A DNA stretch of 56,855 nt from Candidatus Poribacteria bacterium (GCA_012270865.1 JAAXHL010000156.1:1-56855), one strand, 5' to 3'; counted from the first letter of the stretch, positions 40,521 through 49,812 are shown. The notes: generated by a model from the letters alone, not told the origin. Numbers and translations are program-made.

Positions 40521-43500
40521 TTATTCGGATTTGAGCATCGATAAGAGTGGACTTCGGAGTGCAATTGCAACTGCAACTGCATTTGCAATTATACCGAAAA
40601 CGAAGATCAAAAGCAAGGTAATTGTGAGGGATACCCACGGAAAAGAGGGGAGGTGTCCTTGCGAACCGAGGATCGCCACAAGTCCGGCGACAATTCCGAT
40701 AACCATACCGACAGCGAGTAGGAAGCAGCTTTCGAGGAACAACATCCGCGAGAGCAGCTGCCGTCGGAAACCGAAAGCACGTAGCGTCGCTAACTCACCG
40801 CGACGTTCGATAATATTTCTGAACAGGACGAGTGCTAATCCGAAGGTCCCGAGGAGTACGCCTAAACCGCCGAGGCTCTGAAAAGTTGAGATATAGGTAT
40901 TCTCGACTGCCCGATAACTTGCCAGCCGATCGGATGCCGATGTGAGATCGAAGCCGTAATCAACCAACGTCTTTTCGAGGATTTGTGCCGTCTCTTCTCG
41001 CAGCTCGGGTGGTGTTTTGATGAGGAAAAACTGATACCCGCTCCGGCTCGGAAAGTATTTGATGAAATTGGATTCCGAGAGGATCAATTGACTCTGGAAG
41101 AGGCTGTCCGAAACTGTTTCGAGCTCAAGTCTGAGCGGTTTACCGAACTCATCTTGAACGATATAATCGTCCTCTGGGTTGTGATGTAAAATCCAACGGA
41201 GTGAGTTTTCATCACCGATAGCGGGAGCTCTGCCGTTTTCAGGTTGCCCCAGCCTTAATTGATCCCAAGGGGTTTTATCTAACAAGGCATCGGGTGCCCC
41301 CAAAATTTGCGGTTTCTGCGGTTGGTAGAGGTTCAGGCAACTGACATCCTCACCCGGTAGCACCCGGAACGGAAATATTTCCGATGCGTTCAGAAGTTCG
41401 GAATCCTTGTCGGAAAAACCGAGTTCAAACCTGCCATCTGATATGTTCAGGTTGTGGTGCAGCGGCAGCGCGGATTCAGCAACAAAGGCATACTCGGATT
41501 CAGGGGTTGCGTCGTGCCGATTCGCACCAACTGCGACGATGATACAACACGCCAAGCTGATCGTTGTAACACAAGTTTTACTCCGCCCTGGTTGGCGTGC
41601 CGCGTTTTTGAAGGCAAATCGCATTCGGGTCAATTTGTCTGGCACATTCTGTGAGCTGAGCCATCTATCAAAGATCAACCAACCTATACCAAGAATTGAG
41701 AGGGTTAACATTAAGAATTGAAAAATAGGATGCTCAAACCATCCTGTAACTGTCGTAACTATATCATGAATCCATGGGAAAAAAGTAAAAGGGGAAATCA
41801 CCACACCTATACCCATCCCGATACTGCCGAAAAGCATGAACGATTTCATGTACTGAGGTGCAAGGTTCGGGCGGGGTCCAATACGGAAACCTTTTCGGAA
41901 AGAAAATATTACAACGGCGGCTATCACAACAAGTACAACGATTCCGCTCCAACCATCAGTAAAGAAGGTACGCCCGGCAAAGATACCGAACCAAATTCCG
42001 AGGCTTAAGCCAACTATTCTTGCTGCCCAACGACTCGGGATATTTGCCTCTTGAGATTTCGGTTTGACCTTGGCTTCATCAAAATCTGTGACACCGGCGA
42101 GGAGCGATGCGGTTGCAGCACGTCCTACCTTCGCGACGGTCCCGCGGATTGTATTCATGATGACTAACAACGTTACCAATACGCCAATGAGTAAGCTCCA
42201 GGAACTCACATAAAATCCTATAAACGGCGTGCCGATAGCAGGCAGCCACCACGTCTGTAGACCGAATATCATCAACTGTGCGTAACCTATCGCGAGTAGA
42301 CATCCCAATAGACTCCCGAAACCAGCGATAGCCGCACCTTCCTTAAGGAAGCGACGGCGAATTTTAACAAGCGGGTAACCGACAGCCTGCAAAAGACCAA
42401 TCTCGCGCGACCGCTGTTCAACCCCGATACGAAAAAACATTTCAACAAGCCACGCTGCACCGAGAATAATAAAGATACTGAGACTGCTGAAAAGCATTCC
42501 GAAATCCGTAGCCCCCTTCGACGCTTGAAGACCGTCTGATCGCGGTGATAGAAACTGAAAACCGACCTGTTCCGGCTGAATTCTTTTTAGGAATTCGGTT
42601 TCAAAAAGCGTCCGTGTCGCCTGAATATCTGTGTCCGGTGCGGTTCCGAGCCGAATCGTAGTGAGATCACCGAACCGATTTTGCCAGAGCCGTCTGCCAA
42701 TCTCCAACGGAATAAATGCTTTCGGTGTGGCTTTGTATTCGTCCCAATACGCTTCGTCTTCCGCACGCACCAGCGTGTAATCAATCGGGAAAGGCGATTC
42801 CCAGTCGGACATATCGGCGGTGTCGTGGATCCCCGGAAATTCGGGGATGAGATCTCTATCTGCTGTGATACCTTCAATCGGTAGAATCCCTTTGAGGCGG
42901 AAAACAACCGTTTCGGTAATATATTCTTCTTCTGTACTTACGCTGTAATAGGTTATCGCTATTCTTTCCCCGACTTTGGCTCCAATGTCATCTGCAGCCC
43001 ATCTATTGAGGACAATGTCCCCACCTTGGCGTGAGCGTTTGAGTAGTAATCCGAGAGCAGCACTGGCTTCTTTGAATTCCGCAAGTTGTTTCCGACTGGT
43101 TTCAGTAGTTCCCAATTCTGGTCTCTCTTTTCCCAGTCTACTGTATTCTTTTTCTACCCTACGTAATTCTGATATATCACTATCCGTTAATAATATTTGC
43201 TCCTGAGATTGTTGATATGCTTGTTGATCTGCCTCTGTCGTATGTGTATCAAGGAGTTGAGCAAATTCGCCTTCATCTGTCGGGAGTGCAACAATTGTAG
43301 AATAGGGTATCGTTTTATCGTTTGCTGTGATTGTATTCGCAAGATAGGTGAGCGTCGGGATCGTCGGGATACGGTTTTCAGATGCAACCGTTAGTGCGGT
43401 TTCAGAGAGTATCGATTTAAGAAGGTACTGATGACTCTGGATGTCGAAATGGTTCTCGTCCGTTTTAATATTTAAGTCGAGTGTGTTTAACGTTAGCGCG

Positions 43501-44204
43501 AGATCATCAACCGAAAGTGCATTCGTGTCCGCTGTGAAAACAACGTTCACTTTTTCATCTTGTCCGAGTGCGTTTTGCAAGACAGGCAGCGATATGAAGG
43601 CGTTGAACGGTACGCTCTGATTCGCTTGTAGACTGAACCTCCCAAAATTTTCGGTGGGAATTATATCGCTGATAACCATTCGGCGGCTCTGGATAGCCTT
43701 GGCTGCGTCGCGTTCACCGAGAAGGAACTCTGGATGGATGTCGGCGGTTTGCGACATATTCACCAGAAGCGTATCACCGACTTGGACGTTCAATTCGTTC
43801 TGGAGTGCTTCGTTAATGACAATCGCGTTGAAAGGTTGTCCTTCGGGTTTATTCAGGTTCGGTGCTTCTGCTTCCCAGAATGTAAAGAAGTTATCCGTTA
43901 TGCCGAGGATATTCACCTTGGATGCCCGAGCCTGCGTTTGCGAGACAACGATGGTACCGTTGAGTAGAATGGTGGGAACCTTGTTCTCACGATTCAGCAA
44001 ATCTGGTTGAAAAAAGTGGTCGGCAAGGAGGGCATGCTGGATTGTTCCGAGTCGGTCCGTAGTAAGATGACGTAGGCTGCCACGTACAGAATCGCCGACG
44101 ACCAAAGCACCCGCGAGAACACCCGTTGCTACGGCAGTGCAAAGTGCGACGATAACATGTATCTGCCAAAAGTGTTTAAGCGAGTTCCAAGAGAATTTGG
44201 GCAT
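40521..44204 (-). CDS. ABC transporter permease with two FtsX-like domains
   Basis: A 1227-residue permease of the MacB/FtsX type. After an N-terminal hydrophobic segment (IVALCTAVATGVLAGALVV) comes a long extracytoplasmic region. Membrane segments follow around residues 565-700 (FFRIGVEQRSREIGLLQAVGYPLVKIRRRFLKEG is the characteristic FtsX turn) and again at the C-terminus (ERRGELATLRAFGFRRQLLSRML, LLAVGMVIGIVAGLVAIL, LLLIFVFGIIANAVAVAIAL). Two FtsX modules in one polypeptide with large soluble loops are typical of exporters of lipoproteins or macrolides. The gene follows the ATPase at 44232, 27 bases away, so they are one transporter. Confidence 0.88.
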   Translation of the reverse strand: MPKFSWNSLKHFWQIHVIVALCTAVATGVLAGALVVGDSVRGSLRHLTTDRLGTIQHALLADHFFQPDLLNRENKVPTILLNGTIVVSQTQARASKVNILGITDNFFTFWEAEAPNLNKPEGQPFNAIVINEALQNELNVQVGDTLLVNMSQTADIHPEFLLGERDAAKAIQSRRMVISDIIPTENFGRFSLQANQSVPFNAFISLPVLQNALGQDEKVNVVFTADTNALSVDDLALTLNTLDLNIKTDENHFDIQSHQYLLKSILSETALTVASENRIPTIPTLTYLANTITANDKTIPYSTIVALPTDEGEFAQLLDTHTTEADQQAYQQSQEQILLTDSDISELRRVEKEYSRLGKERPELGTTETSRKQLAEFKEASAALGLLLKRSRQGGDIVLNRWAADDIGAKVGERIAITYYSVSTEEEYITETVVFRLKGILPIEGITADRDLIPEFPGIHDTADMSDWESPFPIDYTLVRAEDEAYWDEYKATPKAFIPLEIGRRLWQNRFGDLTTIRLGTAPDTDIQATRTLFETEFLKRIQPEQVGFQFLSPRSDGLQASKGATDFGMLFSSLSIFIILGAAWLVEMFFRIGVEQRSREIGLLQAVGYPLVKIRRRFLKEGAAIAGFGSLLGCLLAIGYAQLMIFGLQTWWLPAIGTPFIGFYVSSWSLLIGVLVTLLVIMNTIRGTVAKVGRAATASLLAGVTDFDEAKVKPKSQEANIPSRWAARIVGLSLGIWFGIFAGRTFFTDGWSGIVVLVVIAAVVIFSFRKGFRIGPRPNLAPQYMKSFMLFGSIGMGIGVVISPFTFFPWIHDIVTTVTGWFEHPIFQFLMLTLSILGIGWLIFDRWLSSQNVPDKLTRMRFAFKNAARQPGRSKTCVTTISLACCIIVAVGANRHDATPESEYAFVAESALPLHHNLNISDGRFELGFSDKDSELLNASEIFPFRVLPGEDVSCLNLYQPQKPQILGAPDALLDKTPWDQLRLGQPENGRAPAIGDENSLRWILHHNPEDDYIVQDEFGKPLRLELETVSDSLFQSQLILSESNFIKYFPSRSGYQFFLIKTPPELREETAQILEKTLVDYGFDLTSASDRLASYRAVENTYISTFQSLGGLGVLLGTFGLALVLFRNIIERRGELATLRAFGFRRQLLSRMLFLESCFLLAVGMVIGIVAGLVAILGSQGHLPSFPWVSLTITLLLIFVFGIIANAVAVAIALRSPLLSMLKSE

Positions 44205-44231
44205 AATCTTTCTTCATGTCCGTTCAAGGTG

Positions 44232-44921
44232 TTAGGTATCTCTTTCGACGGTGCAAGTACCGTCCACCAATTGCAGATGTCGGTCAAAGCGCGAGGTGAG
44301 TGCGAGGTTATGTGTCACTACAATTAATATAGTCTTCTCCGTCCGATGCAACTCAAAGAGCAAATTGGCGACGGTCTCAGTTGTAGCAGTGTCGAGATTG
44401 CCTGTCGGTTCATCGCAAAGGAGGATGTCCGGTTGATTGATAAGTGCGCGTGCGATCGCGACGCGTTGCCTTTCGCCGCCTGAAAGTTCAGCAGGTCGGT
44501 GGGATTGACGATCTGTGAGTCCGACGCGTTTTAGGAGTTGAGTCGCGCGTTCGGTCGCGTCGGTTCTCTGCTTGAAGGCAAGCGTCGGAATCAGGACGTT
44601 CTCAAGCACGGAATATTGCGGTAGCAGATGGTGTTCCTGAAACACAAATCCGATGACGGAATTGCGGTAAGCGGCAAGTTCAGGTTCAGAGAGGGTGAAC
44701 GGATTCGTATTGTTAATCTCTACGATTCCATTTGACGGTTCTTCTAATGTGCCGATGATGTGTAGGAGCGTACTCTTACCGGAACCGGAGGGCCCCGTGA
44801 TAACGACGGATGTGCCGCCTGTGAGACTGAACGAAACGTTCTGCAGTACTTTGACGGCTCCGAAGTCTTTGAATAAGTGAGATATTTTAAGCGAAGATGT
44901 CGCAGCGCGGGGTTGTTGCAT
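44232..44921 (-). CDS. ABC transporter ATP-binding protein (LolD/MacB type)
   Basis: A 229-residue ATPase. Walker A GPSGSGKST at 43-51, Q-loop in FVFQEHHLLPQYSVLEN, signature LSGGERQRVAIARAL and Walker B ILLCDEPTGNLD. The LLPQYSV-NV and SGGERQRV features fit the MacB/LolD group, whose partner permeases contain FtsX domains, in accord with the gene downstream. Most likely it powers an envelope exporter or lipoprotein-type complex. Confidence 0.92.
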   Translation of the reverse strand: MQQPRAATSSLKISHLFKDFGAVKVLQNVSFSLTGGTSVVITGPSGSGKSTLLHIIGTLEEPSNGIVEINNTNPFTLSEPELAAYRNSVIGFVFQEHHLLPQYSVLENVLIPTLAFKQRTDATERATQLLKRVGLTDRQSHRPAELSGGERQRVAIARALINQPDILLCDEPTGNLDTATTETVANLLFELHRTEKTILIVVTHNLALTSRFDRHLQLVDGTCTVERDT

Positions 44922-44964
44922 GGTTATTATAGCCTACCGAAATGCGAAAATTGTAACACTGGAT

Positions 44965-45381
44965 TTATGATGGACAGGATATCTGATCTGCAATAAAATC
45001 AGGGATCGGAATCGCACGTAGTTTCTCACCCGGGTTGGTTATACAACAGACCGTTGTGACCTCGCCGCGTGCGATATCTTCTCCCTGAAGTGTAAAGTGA
45101 AATTGGTATGTGAGCGACTTCGTTCCTTTCCTTGAGACCCAGAGATGGATGTCCACCTCATCTTCAAATCGGAGCGGACTTAAATACTGACAGGAAACCG
45201 AAAGCCGTGGCCAACCGATTTTATTACCGTTCCATTCCGTGGCGACACTCGTGCCTAAACTCCGTAAGAATTCGTGTTCCGCGGTCTCCATAAAGATAAA
45301 AAACCGTGTGAAATGGACGATCCCTGCCATATCGGTATCCGCGAATTCGATTTTACGTCTGGTTCGGTACTCGGTTTGCAT
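44965..45381 (-). CDS. 4HBT-type acyl-CoA thioesterase (YbgC-like)
   Basis: A 138-residue hot-dog-fold thioesterase. The FADTDMAGIVHFTRFFIFMETAEHEFL segment, reported as residues 13-39, contains the catalytic Asp of the DTDMAG(I/V)V motif typical of the tol-pal-associated YbgC group. Further strands include DIHLWVSRKGTKSLTYQFHF. The ATG at 45381 lacks an obvious strong ribosome site. Acyl group not inferred. Confidence 0.88.
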   Translation of the reverse strand: MQTEYRTRRKIEFADTDMAGIVHFTRFFIFMETAEHEFLRSLGTSVATEWNGNKIGWPRLSVSCQYLSPLRFEDEVDIHLWVSRKGTKSLTYQFHFTLQGEDIARGEVTTVCCITNPGEKLRAIPIPDFIADQISCPS

Positions 45382-45449
45382 TCTTTGTGACTCTGTTTCG
45401 GTGAGAGTGGCATGCTTCTGAAACTCAATTACTGAGCAGCGGTTGGCAA

Positions 45450-46865
45450 CTACATCTTCGGATATTCTGGGACATCTTCATAGCGGCTCCATGTCTCCGC
45501 ATAGATTCTCCAGTGTCCATCGGTAGGGTCAATCATCAGATTCAGTCTTTTGGTACCGTAGTCCGAATATGCGGGGCGCGTGCCGCTGGCTGGGGTGCCG
45601 GTAAATTTCTGTAGGAACGTGACATCGGCGACCGCGCGGTCTCCATTGACTTGTAAGTTAGAGATACCAACTTGGATGTCGCTATACACACTGTTCAACC
45701 TTTTCATACTGTTACGAAGTTGCTTTTTGTTGAGATAGATCGGTGTCTCTTTACCATCACGAACAGTGACCCGGGTGATTAAGGCTTCGTCAGAATAGAT
45801 GGACATATAGGTATTCAGGTCCTTCCCTTCCCACGCGGCTTGCCATTTCCCCAAGATTTGTCGCGCTTTGAGCTGCGTGTCAACCGGTGCATTCCCAGTA
45901 AAGGTGCCGCCGGATTCATCGCCGGAAACGGTGTTCGCCCCGGACGGTTGTTGTGTTTGTTCAAGTACGATAGCACCCGATATTTCACCAACTTGATCGT
46001 TAATAAGTTTCCATTTTCGCCTGAAAAACCCTTTTTTCTCAATCGTGAGTGTCCGTTTATGCGTTTCAACGATGTCGCCGTTGTTCTGTAAAGTTACACG
46101 AATACCGTCAACGATATGTCGGTTCCGGTGCGTCGGTACGGGACTGTAAATTGCACCTTGTAGGTCAATGATATGTGCTTGTGACATCAATCCGAGGGCG
46201 CGCCGAAAGCTTGATGTCCGTTTCTTCCGGGCAGATTTATCCCACAGGTCGGTATATGCCGTCGAATCCTGTCTTTCTAACGCGCTTTTCCAAGCGAGGA
46301 CATGCGGTGCAACCGGACTGTTCGGTGGGTCGGCAGGATTCGGTTGTTGGGTTATCGTATCAGGGTCCAACGTAGCAATATAATCTTCACCGACGATTTC
46401 GTCTTGAACAATTTTCCACCGTTGCTGCACAATCCCTTTCTTCTCAATCACAAGATTCCGTAACTGTTGTTGTGCGCCATCAGGTAAGTGAGCCGTCACG
46501 GGTATCCCTTCAATCCGATAACGGTTGGGATAGCGAGGAATTTGATACGGTGGGTTGCCGCCTTCAAGGTTCACATCAAGTTGTATATTCTCTCTTAGGA
46601 GTTTCGCTGTATTCGGATAGCCTTTATCTGGTCGTAATCGTTCGCTTTTTAACCAAAGGGCATCATACCGTTTGATATCCTTGGATTCAAGTGAGCTCTT
46701 CCACTTCGCTAAAAAAGCTGTCGGTGTTTCACTCGAACTCATGAATATGAGTAGGAACACAACAAACGCGATAACGATTGCCGCGATAGCACCCCCCCAT
46801 ATTAGGTTTCGGGACATCGTCGATTTCGTAGGCGTATTTTGCTGCCAATTTTGTGCGTCGTTCAC
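45450..46865 (-). CDS. Membrane-anchored protein with NTF2-like C-terminal domain
   Basis: About 471 residues. One transmembrane span (LIWGGAIAAIVIAFVVFLLIF) near the start. The middle holds two related domains, each beginning with a helix like TAFLAKWKSSLESKDIKRYDALW and HVLAWKSALERQDSTAYTDLW and ending with ITIEKKG/LVIEKKG strands. The C-terminus (ILGKWQAAWEGKDLNTYMSIYSDEALI ... LNLMIDPTDGHWRIYAETW) is a SnoaL/NTF2-like domain also found in the next gene's protein. The GTG at 46865 is chosen for GGAGG seven bases upstream; an ATG at 46883 is only five bases from a mobile-element end and has no such site. The function is unknown. Confidence 0.72.
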   Translation of the reverse strand: MNDAQNWQQNTPTKSTMSRNLIWGGAIAAIVIAFVVFLLIFMSSSETPTAFLAKWKSSLESKDIKRYDALWLKSERLRPDKGYPNTAKLLRENIQLDVNLEGGNPPYQIPRYPNRYRIEGIPVTAHLPDGAQQQLRNLVIEKKGIVQQRWKIVQDEIVGEDYIATLDPDTITQQPNPADPPNSPVAPHVLAWKSALERQDSTAYTDLWDKSARKKRTSSFRRALGLMSQAHIIDLQGAIYSPVPTHRNRHIVDGIRVTLQNNGDIVETHKRTLTIEKKGFFRRKWKLINDQVGEISGAIVLEQTQQPSGANTVSGDESGGTFTGNAPVDTQLKARQILGKWQAAWEGKDLNTYMSIYSDEALITRVTVRDGKETPIYLNKKQLRNSMKRLNSVYSDIQVGISNLQVNGDRAVADVTFLQKFTGTPASGTRPAYSDYGTKRLNLMIDPTDGHWRIYAETWSRYEDVPEYPKM

Positions 46866-46887
46866 AATGTAACCTCCGCTCATAGTT

Positions 46888-46966
46888 AGGACTTACGTAA
46901 TTTTTTGATGCGTCCTTATCGTTGACGAGATTCGGGAATCACACCAGCAGACGTTTGCGTAAGTCC
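46888..46966. mobile_element. MITE family 1, copy 4
   Basis: Ends AGGACTTACGTAA (46888-46900) and TTTGCGTAAGTCC (46954-46966). It lies 22 bases upstream of the GTG start of the gene at 45450-46865 and would separate that gene from any promoter beyond it. Confidence 0.7.
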
Positions 46967-46982
46967 AAATCGAGATAAGTGC

Positions 46983-48311
46983 TTACAAGTTTGGCACTCT
47001 CTCAAAAATTTTCCAGATTTCGTGATGGACCTTCCAACTGTTCCCCACTTGATGCATCCAGATTTCGCGGATCCAAATATCGTAGAGGGCGGTATCGTTT
47101 TCATCAGCGGCTGGATGTACCAATCGACGCAGTTGCAGGATACCGATGACACTTTCGCTTTCAACTTCGGTGTCAAATTTTACTTTCGTCCACGTGTGTG
47201 TGCTCAGTTGTCGAAGGTCTGATTCGAGTTGTTTTCTGTCTATTTTACTGCGATTTTCCTTGCTCTCAAGAACCACGACTTTATCGGCAACGATATTGGG
47301 ATCGTAATAGGCGAGATGCGTATTTAGGTTTCCTGTCTGCCAGTTACTCTCCCAATTGTTGAGCGCTGTTTTGCCGGCTGCAATCTGTTGTGTAGAGAGT
47401 GAAGTGCGTCCGGTTTTCGGTGGTGAAAGTGCGGGTTGGCTGGCGACGTACGCCCGGGAGGCTTCTGCTTGCTTGGCGGTAAATTCAGCGTGTTTCGCTG
47501 CGACATCTTTCTTCTCCGCTTGTGTAAGTTTCTGCGTATAGATTTCTGCTTGTTCGCGCATCTGTTTTCTGAGGGATTCTGACTCAGCGATCGCTGCCCG
47601 TTTCTGGTACCCCTCTTCTTTTGCGATCTTGTCAGCAACTTCCAATTTATGACGGAGTTTGGAAAGTTCAGTGCCGTAGTTCCGGATTTCTTCTTCCGCG
47701 CGGCGTGCCCGTACTTGTGTATCATCTAAGGTTTTCGAGAGTTCGCTGATCTGTTTTCCGAAGGCTTTCCTTGTATTGCCTAACTCGCTATTCTCTTTCT
47801 GAAGTTCTCGAATCCGATCTTGCAACTGTTTCGACTCGCGCCGAGCGTCTTGAACTTCAGATTCTTTCTGTGAAACCCTCTCTTCTAATGCCTTAAGTCT
47901 TTGATCAAGTTCCTTAACGCTCGCGTCCTTCCGAAGGATCGCTGCGTTGAGTTCCGAGCTTTTGGCAGCATTGATTGCGTTCCGATATGCGATTTTAGCA
48001 TCGGCACTGGCTTGATGTGCGAGGCGGAGCGCGTCAACGCCCCTCTTTTCTGTCAATGCCTCCCTTGCGGCTTCAAGGTTCGCGTTAGCGGCTTGAAACG
48101 CTTCGGGTGCCAGCGATGCTGCGTCAACGCCTTGCGCTGCTGTGATGGCTGCTTCTGCTTCCGCGATCGCTGTGTCAACTACCGGTGCTTCAATCTTCCC
48201 GAGTTGTCCACCACAACCAGCAAAAGCGACAGAAATGAGAAGTAGCCAGACCATCAGTGTCCTATCTAATGTGAGGTTAGACCTCCGTTGTAAAGCAATA
48301 AACCGTTTCAT
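46983..48311 (-). CDS. Lipoprotein with DUF4398-like, long coiled-coil and NTF2-like domains
   Basis: A 442-residue predicted lipoprotein (lipobox SVAFAGC, Cys33). A DUF4398-like helical segment (ETAIAEAEAAITAAQGV-type, about 48-100) leads into a long coiled coil, about residues 110-290, rich in Glu, Lys and Gln heptads (KELDQRLKALEERVSQKE and onward). A linker with PPKTG follows, then an NTF2-like domain starting TALNNWESNWQTGNLNTHLAYYDPNIV. The same terminal domain ends the neighbouring protein at 45450. AGGAG lies before the ATG. It may form a rod from the outer membrane to a partner such as its neighbour. Confidence 0.78.
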   Translation of the reverse strand: MKRFIALQRRSNLTLDRTLMVWLLLISVAFAGCGGQLGKIEAPVVDTAIAEAEAAITAAQGVDAASLAPEAFQAANANLEAAREALTEKRGVDALRLAHQASADAKIAYRNAINAAKSSELNAAILRKDASVKELDQRLKALEERVSQKESEVQDARRESKQLQDRIRELQKENSELGNTRKAFGKQISELSKTLDDTQVRARRAEEEIRNYGTELSKLRHKLEVADKIAKEEGYQKRAAIAESESLRKQMREQAEIYTQKLTQAEKKDVAAKHAEFTAKQAEASRAYVASQPALSPPKTGRTSLSTQQIAAGKTALNNWESNWQTGNLNTHLAYYDPNIVADKVVVLESKENRSKIDRKQLESDLRQLSTHTWTKVKFDTEVESESVIGILQLRRLVHPAADENDTALYDIWIREIWMHQVGNSWKVHHEIWKIFERVPNL

Positions 48312-48348
48312 TTTTTGTCTCCTTGTTCATTATTTTTTTATAATTAAC

Positions 48349-48467
48349 AGGACTTACGCAATTTTGACTGCAGCCTATTCTATTAGATGAGATTTCTGGG
48401 AAAATCCAGCGTTTTAGTATCACAAACTAACAGTTTATGCTACGAAAGAGCAGCATGCGTAAGTCCT
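48349..48467. mobile_element. MITE family 1, copy 5
   Basis: Ends AGGACTTACGCA (48349-48360) and TGCGTAAGTCCT (48456-48467). The flanks repeat TAATTAAC at 48341-48348 and 48467-48474, which fits a target duplication of 7-8 bp. It contains a copy of the CACAAACTAACAGTTT-type hairpin repeat (48421-48445). Confidence 0.82.
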
Positions 48468-48688
48468 AATTAACCTAACGTCAATTTGACTTAAACATCT
48501 CGTCTGTATTAAATTCCGTTTTTCTTTTTAGTCCGCAGGGTCGGGTAAGCTCAAAGAAACACCCAAGCAAAACACCGCTACGGTTCCCGCCGCGCCGCGT
48601 GTACAAATAATTACAGGTTCTACTATAACTTTGAAAAACAGAGGCTTCACAGGATAATAAACCGAACTCCAATAGGTGAGCCCTTTTT

Positions 48689-48862
48689 CTATTTTTCAAA
48701 CATTGACAAAGATAGGGTATGCGGTTGGGTGGTGGTTTTCGCCTGGGCGAGTGTGTTCTTGATGATTGATGCCCGCGATTTCCCGACCCCGTCAACCGCT
48801 TGGAGTTCATCACTGCAAACACCCTTAATTATTAAGATACCATGTCTAAAACCCGTATGTCA
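48689..48862 (-). pseudogene. Helix-hairpin-helix protein remnant
   Basis: Reading from just after a TGA near 48864 to TAG at 48691-48689 gives about 57 residues with no start codon. Inside is SDELQAVDGVGKSRASIIK, a textbook helix-hairpin-helix DNA-binding motif that resembles the C-terminal end of DisA and of some repair nucleases. The rest of the parent gene is not present. I cannot tell which family it came from; the reading is a guess from one motif. Confidence 0.4.
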
Positions 48863-48932
48863 AGGTTAGGTTCAATTTTCAGTTCCTAAACACTGAAAAC
48901 TACGAACTGATACCCACTCTCCCGAATTTTGT

Positions 48933-48961
48933 TTGACTTCACCAACAAATCGGTGTATAAT
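48933..48961 (+). promoter_or_regulatory. Promoter upstream of the peptidyl-prolyl isomerase gene
   Basis: TTGACT (48933-48938), 17 bases, TATAAT (48956-48961), giving a leader of roughly 120 bases before the GTG at 49087. Confidence 0.75.
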
Positions 48962-49086
48962 AATGTACTGACATCTGTAAAAAACGCTTATATGTAGAAA
49001 TCCTCTGATATACCAAACCAGGTCCTACTTATAATCTAACGAAATTTCGCGCAGTCATCGCGCATAAAAATACAGAAAAGGAAATC

Positions 49087-49650
49087 GTGAAGATTCCCCG
49101 TTTTCACACGCGAATTATGAAATTTAGCTTATTAGGTGTGTTTTTGACAACCGTTGTTTCATGCAACGGTGAACAATTGCCTAATGTAACGATAGAAACG
49201 CAAAAAGGCAACATTATTATAGAGCTTTACCCTGAAGCTGCCCCCGCTACTGTGGCGAATTTTGCTAAGCTGATAGAGGCAGAATTTTACGATGGTGTGA
49301 CTTTTCACCGATATGTTCCCGGTTTTGTTATCCAAGGCGGCGACCCGAAAGGAACAGGGAGCGGTGGACCTGGATGGACAATCCGAGGTGAATTTCAAGA
49401 CCCCACGCTTCGCGATAAGATGCCGCCACATGAAAAAGGGGTCGTTGCTATGGCACGGACACAGAACCCGGACTCAGCGGGAAGCCAGTTTTATATCTGT
49501 CTCACATCAGACCCGAGAAGTGTCGGACATCTGAACGGCAGCTACACCACATTCGGCAAAGTCATTGAAGGGATAGAGGTCGTAGAGGCACTCCGCGAAC
49601 GTGATGTTATGACAAAAGTGACGATTAAGAACTACACGCCGTCAGAGTAA
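49087..49650 (+). CDS. Cyclophilin-type peptidyl-prolyl cis-trans isomerase, lipoprotein
   Basis: A 187-residue protein that catalyses proline isomerisation. The cyclophilin core is clear: FYDGVTFHRYVPGFVIQGGDPKGTGSGG (about residues 76-103), GVVAMARTQNPDSAGSQFYICL (about 118-139) and FGKVIEGIEVVEAL. The catalytic Arg is in FHR. A signal segment ending TTVVSC makes it a likely lipoprotein, so it acts outside the cytoplasm. GTG at 49087 follows AAAGGAAA; ATG 49117 would also be in frame. Nearest neighbour on the same strand is the KamA-type enzyme, separated by a small element. Confidence 0.9.
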   Translation: MKIPRFHTRIMKFSLLGVFLTTVVSCNGEQLPNVTIETQKGNIIIELYPEAAPATVANFAKLIEAEFYDGVTFHRYVPGFVIQGGDPKGTGSGGPGWTIRGEFQDPTLRDKMPPHEKGVVAMARTQNPDSAGSQFYICLTSDPRSVGHLNGSYTTFGKVIEGIEVVEALRERDVMTKVTIKNYTPSE

Positions 49651-49724
49651 TCATGCATCATAAAGCAGCGCCTGCGGATTTCTAAATCCGTAAGCGTCTA
49701 CGGAGAAAAGGTCTAACAGTCCCC

Positions 49725-49789
49725 GAACTTACGCAACCCCTTTTGGAAGTGCGGTTTGCAGGCTGCGCTGCTTGTAATGCGTAAGTCCT
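49725..49789. mobile_element. MITE family 1, short copy 6
   Basis: Ends CGAACTTACGCAA-like (from 49725) and TGCGTAAGTCCT (to 49789) with a GC-rich palindromic middle (GCGGTTTGCAGGCTGCGC). It ends 23 bases upstream of the KamA-family start codon. Confidence 0.6.
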
Positions 49790-49812
49790 ATTTAGAAAGG
49801 ACGGTCATATAT

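Larger units (their letters stand above)
48312..49086. other. Long intergenic region with MITE, gene remnant and promoter
   Basis: This 775-base region holds an inserted MITE (48349-48467), a probable gene remnant with a helix-hairpin-helix motif (48689-48862, minus strand), and the promoter of the peptidyl-prolyl isomerase gene. A 113-residue open frame at 48481-48822 overlaps the remnant in another frame and is not credible as a protein. Confidence 0.6.

Noticed and set aside
46866..46883. ATG at 46883 as start of the membrane-anchored NTF2-like protein
   Set aside because: It lies five bases from a mobile-element end with no ribosome site, whereas GTG 46865 has GGAGG at the right distance.
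48481..48822. 113-residue open frame on the minus strand
   Set aside because: A better reading, with a helix-hairpin-helix motif, lies in another frame of the same bases; this frame has Arg/Ser-rich shadow composition.
49651..49812. Lysine riboswitch upstream of the KamA-family gene
   Set aside because: The spacer is mostly a short mobile element with a simple palindrome; no multi-helix arrangement could be recognised.
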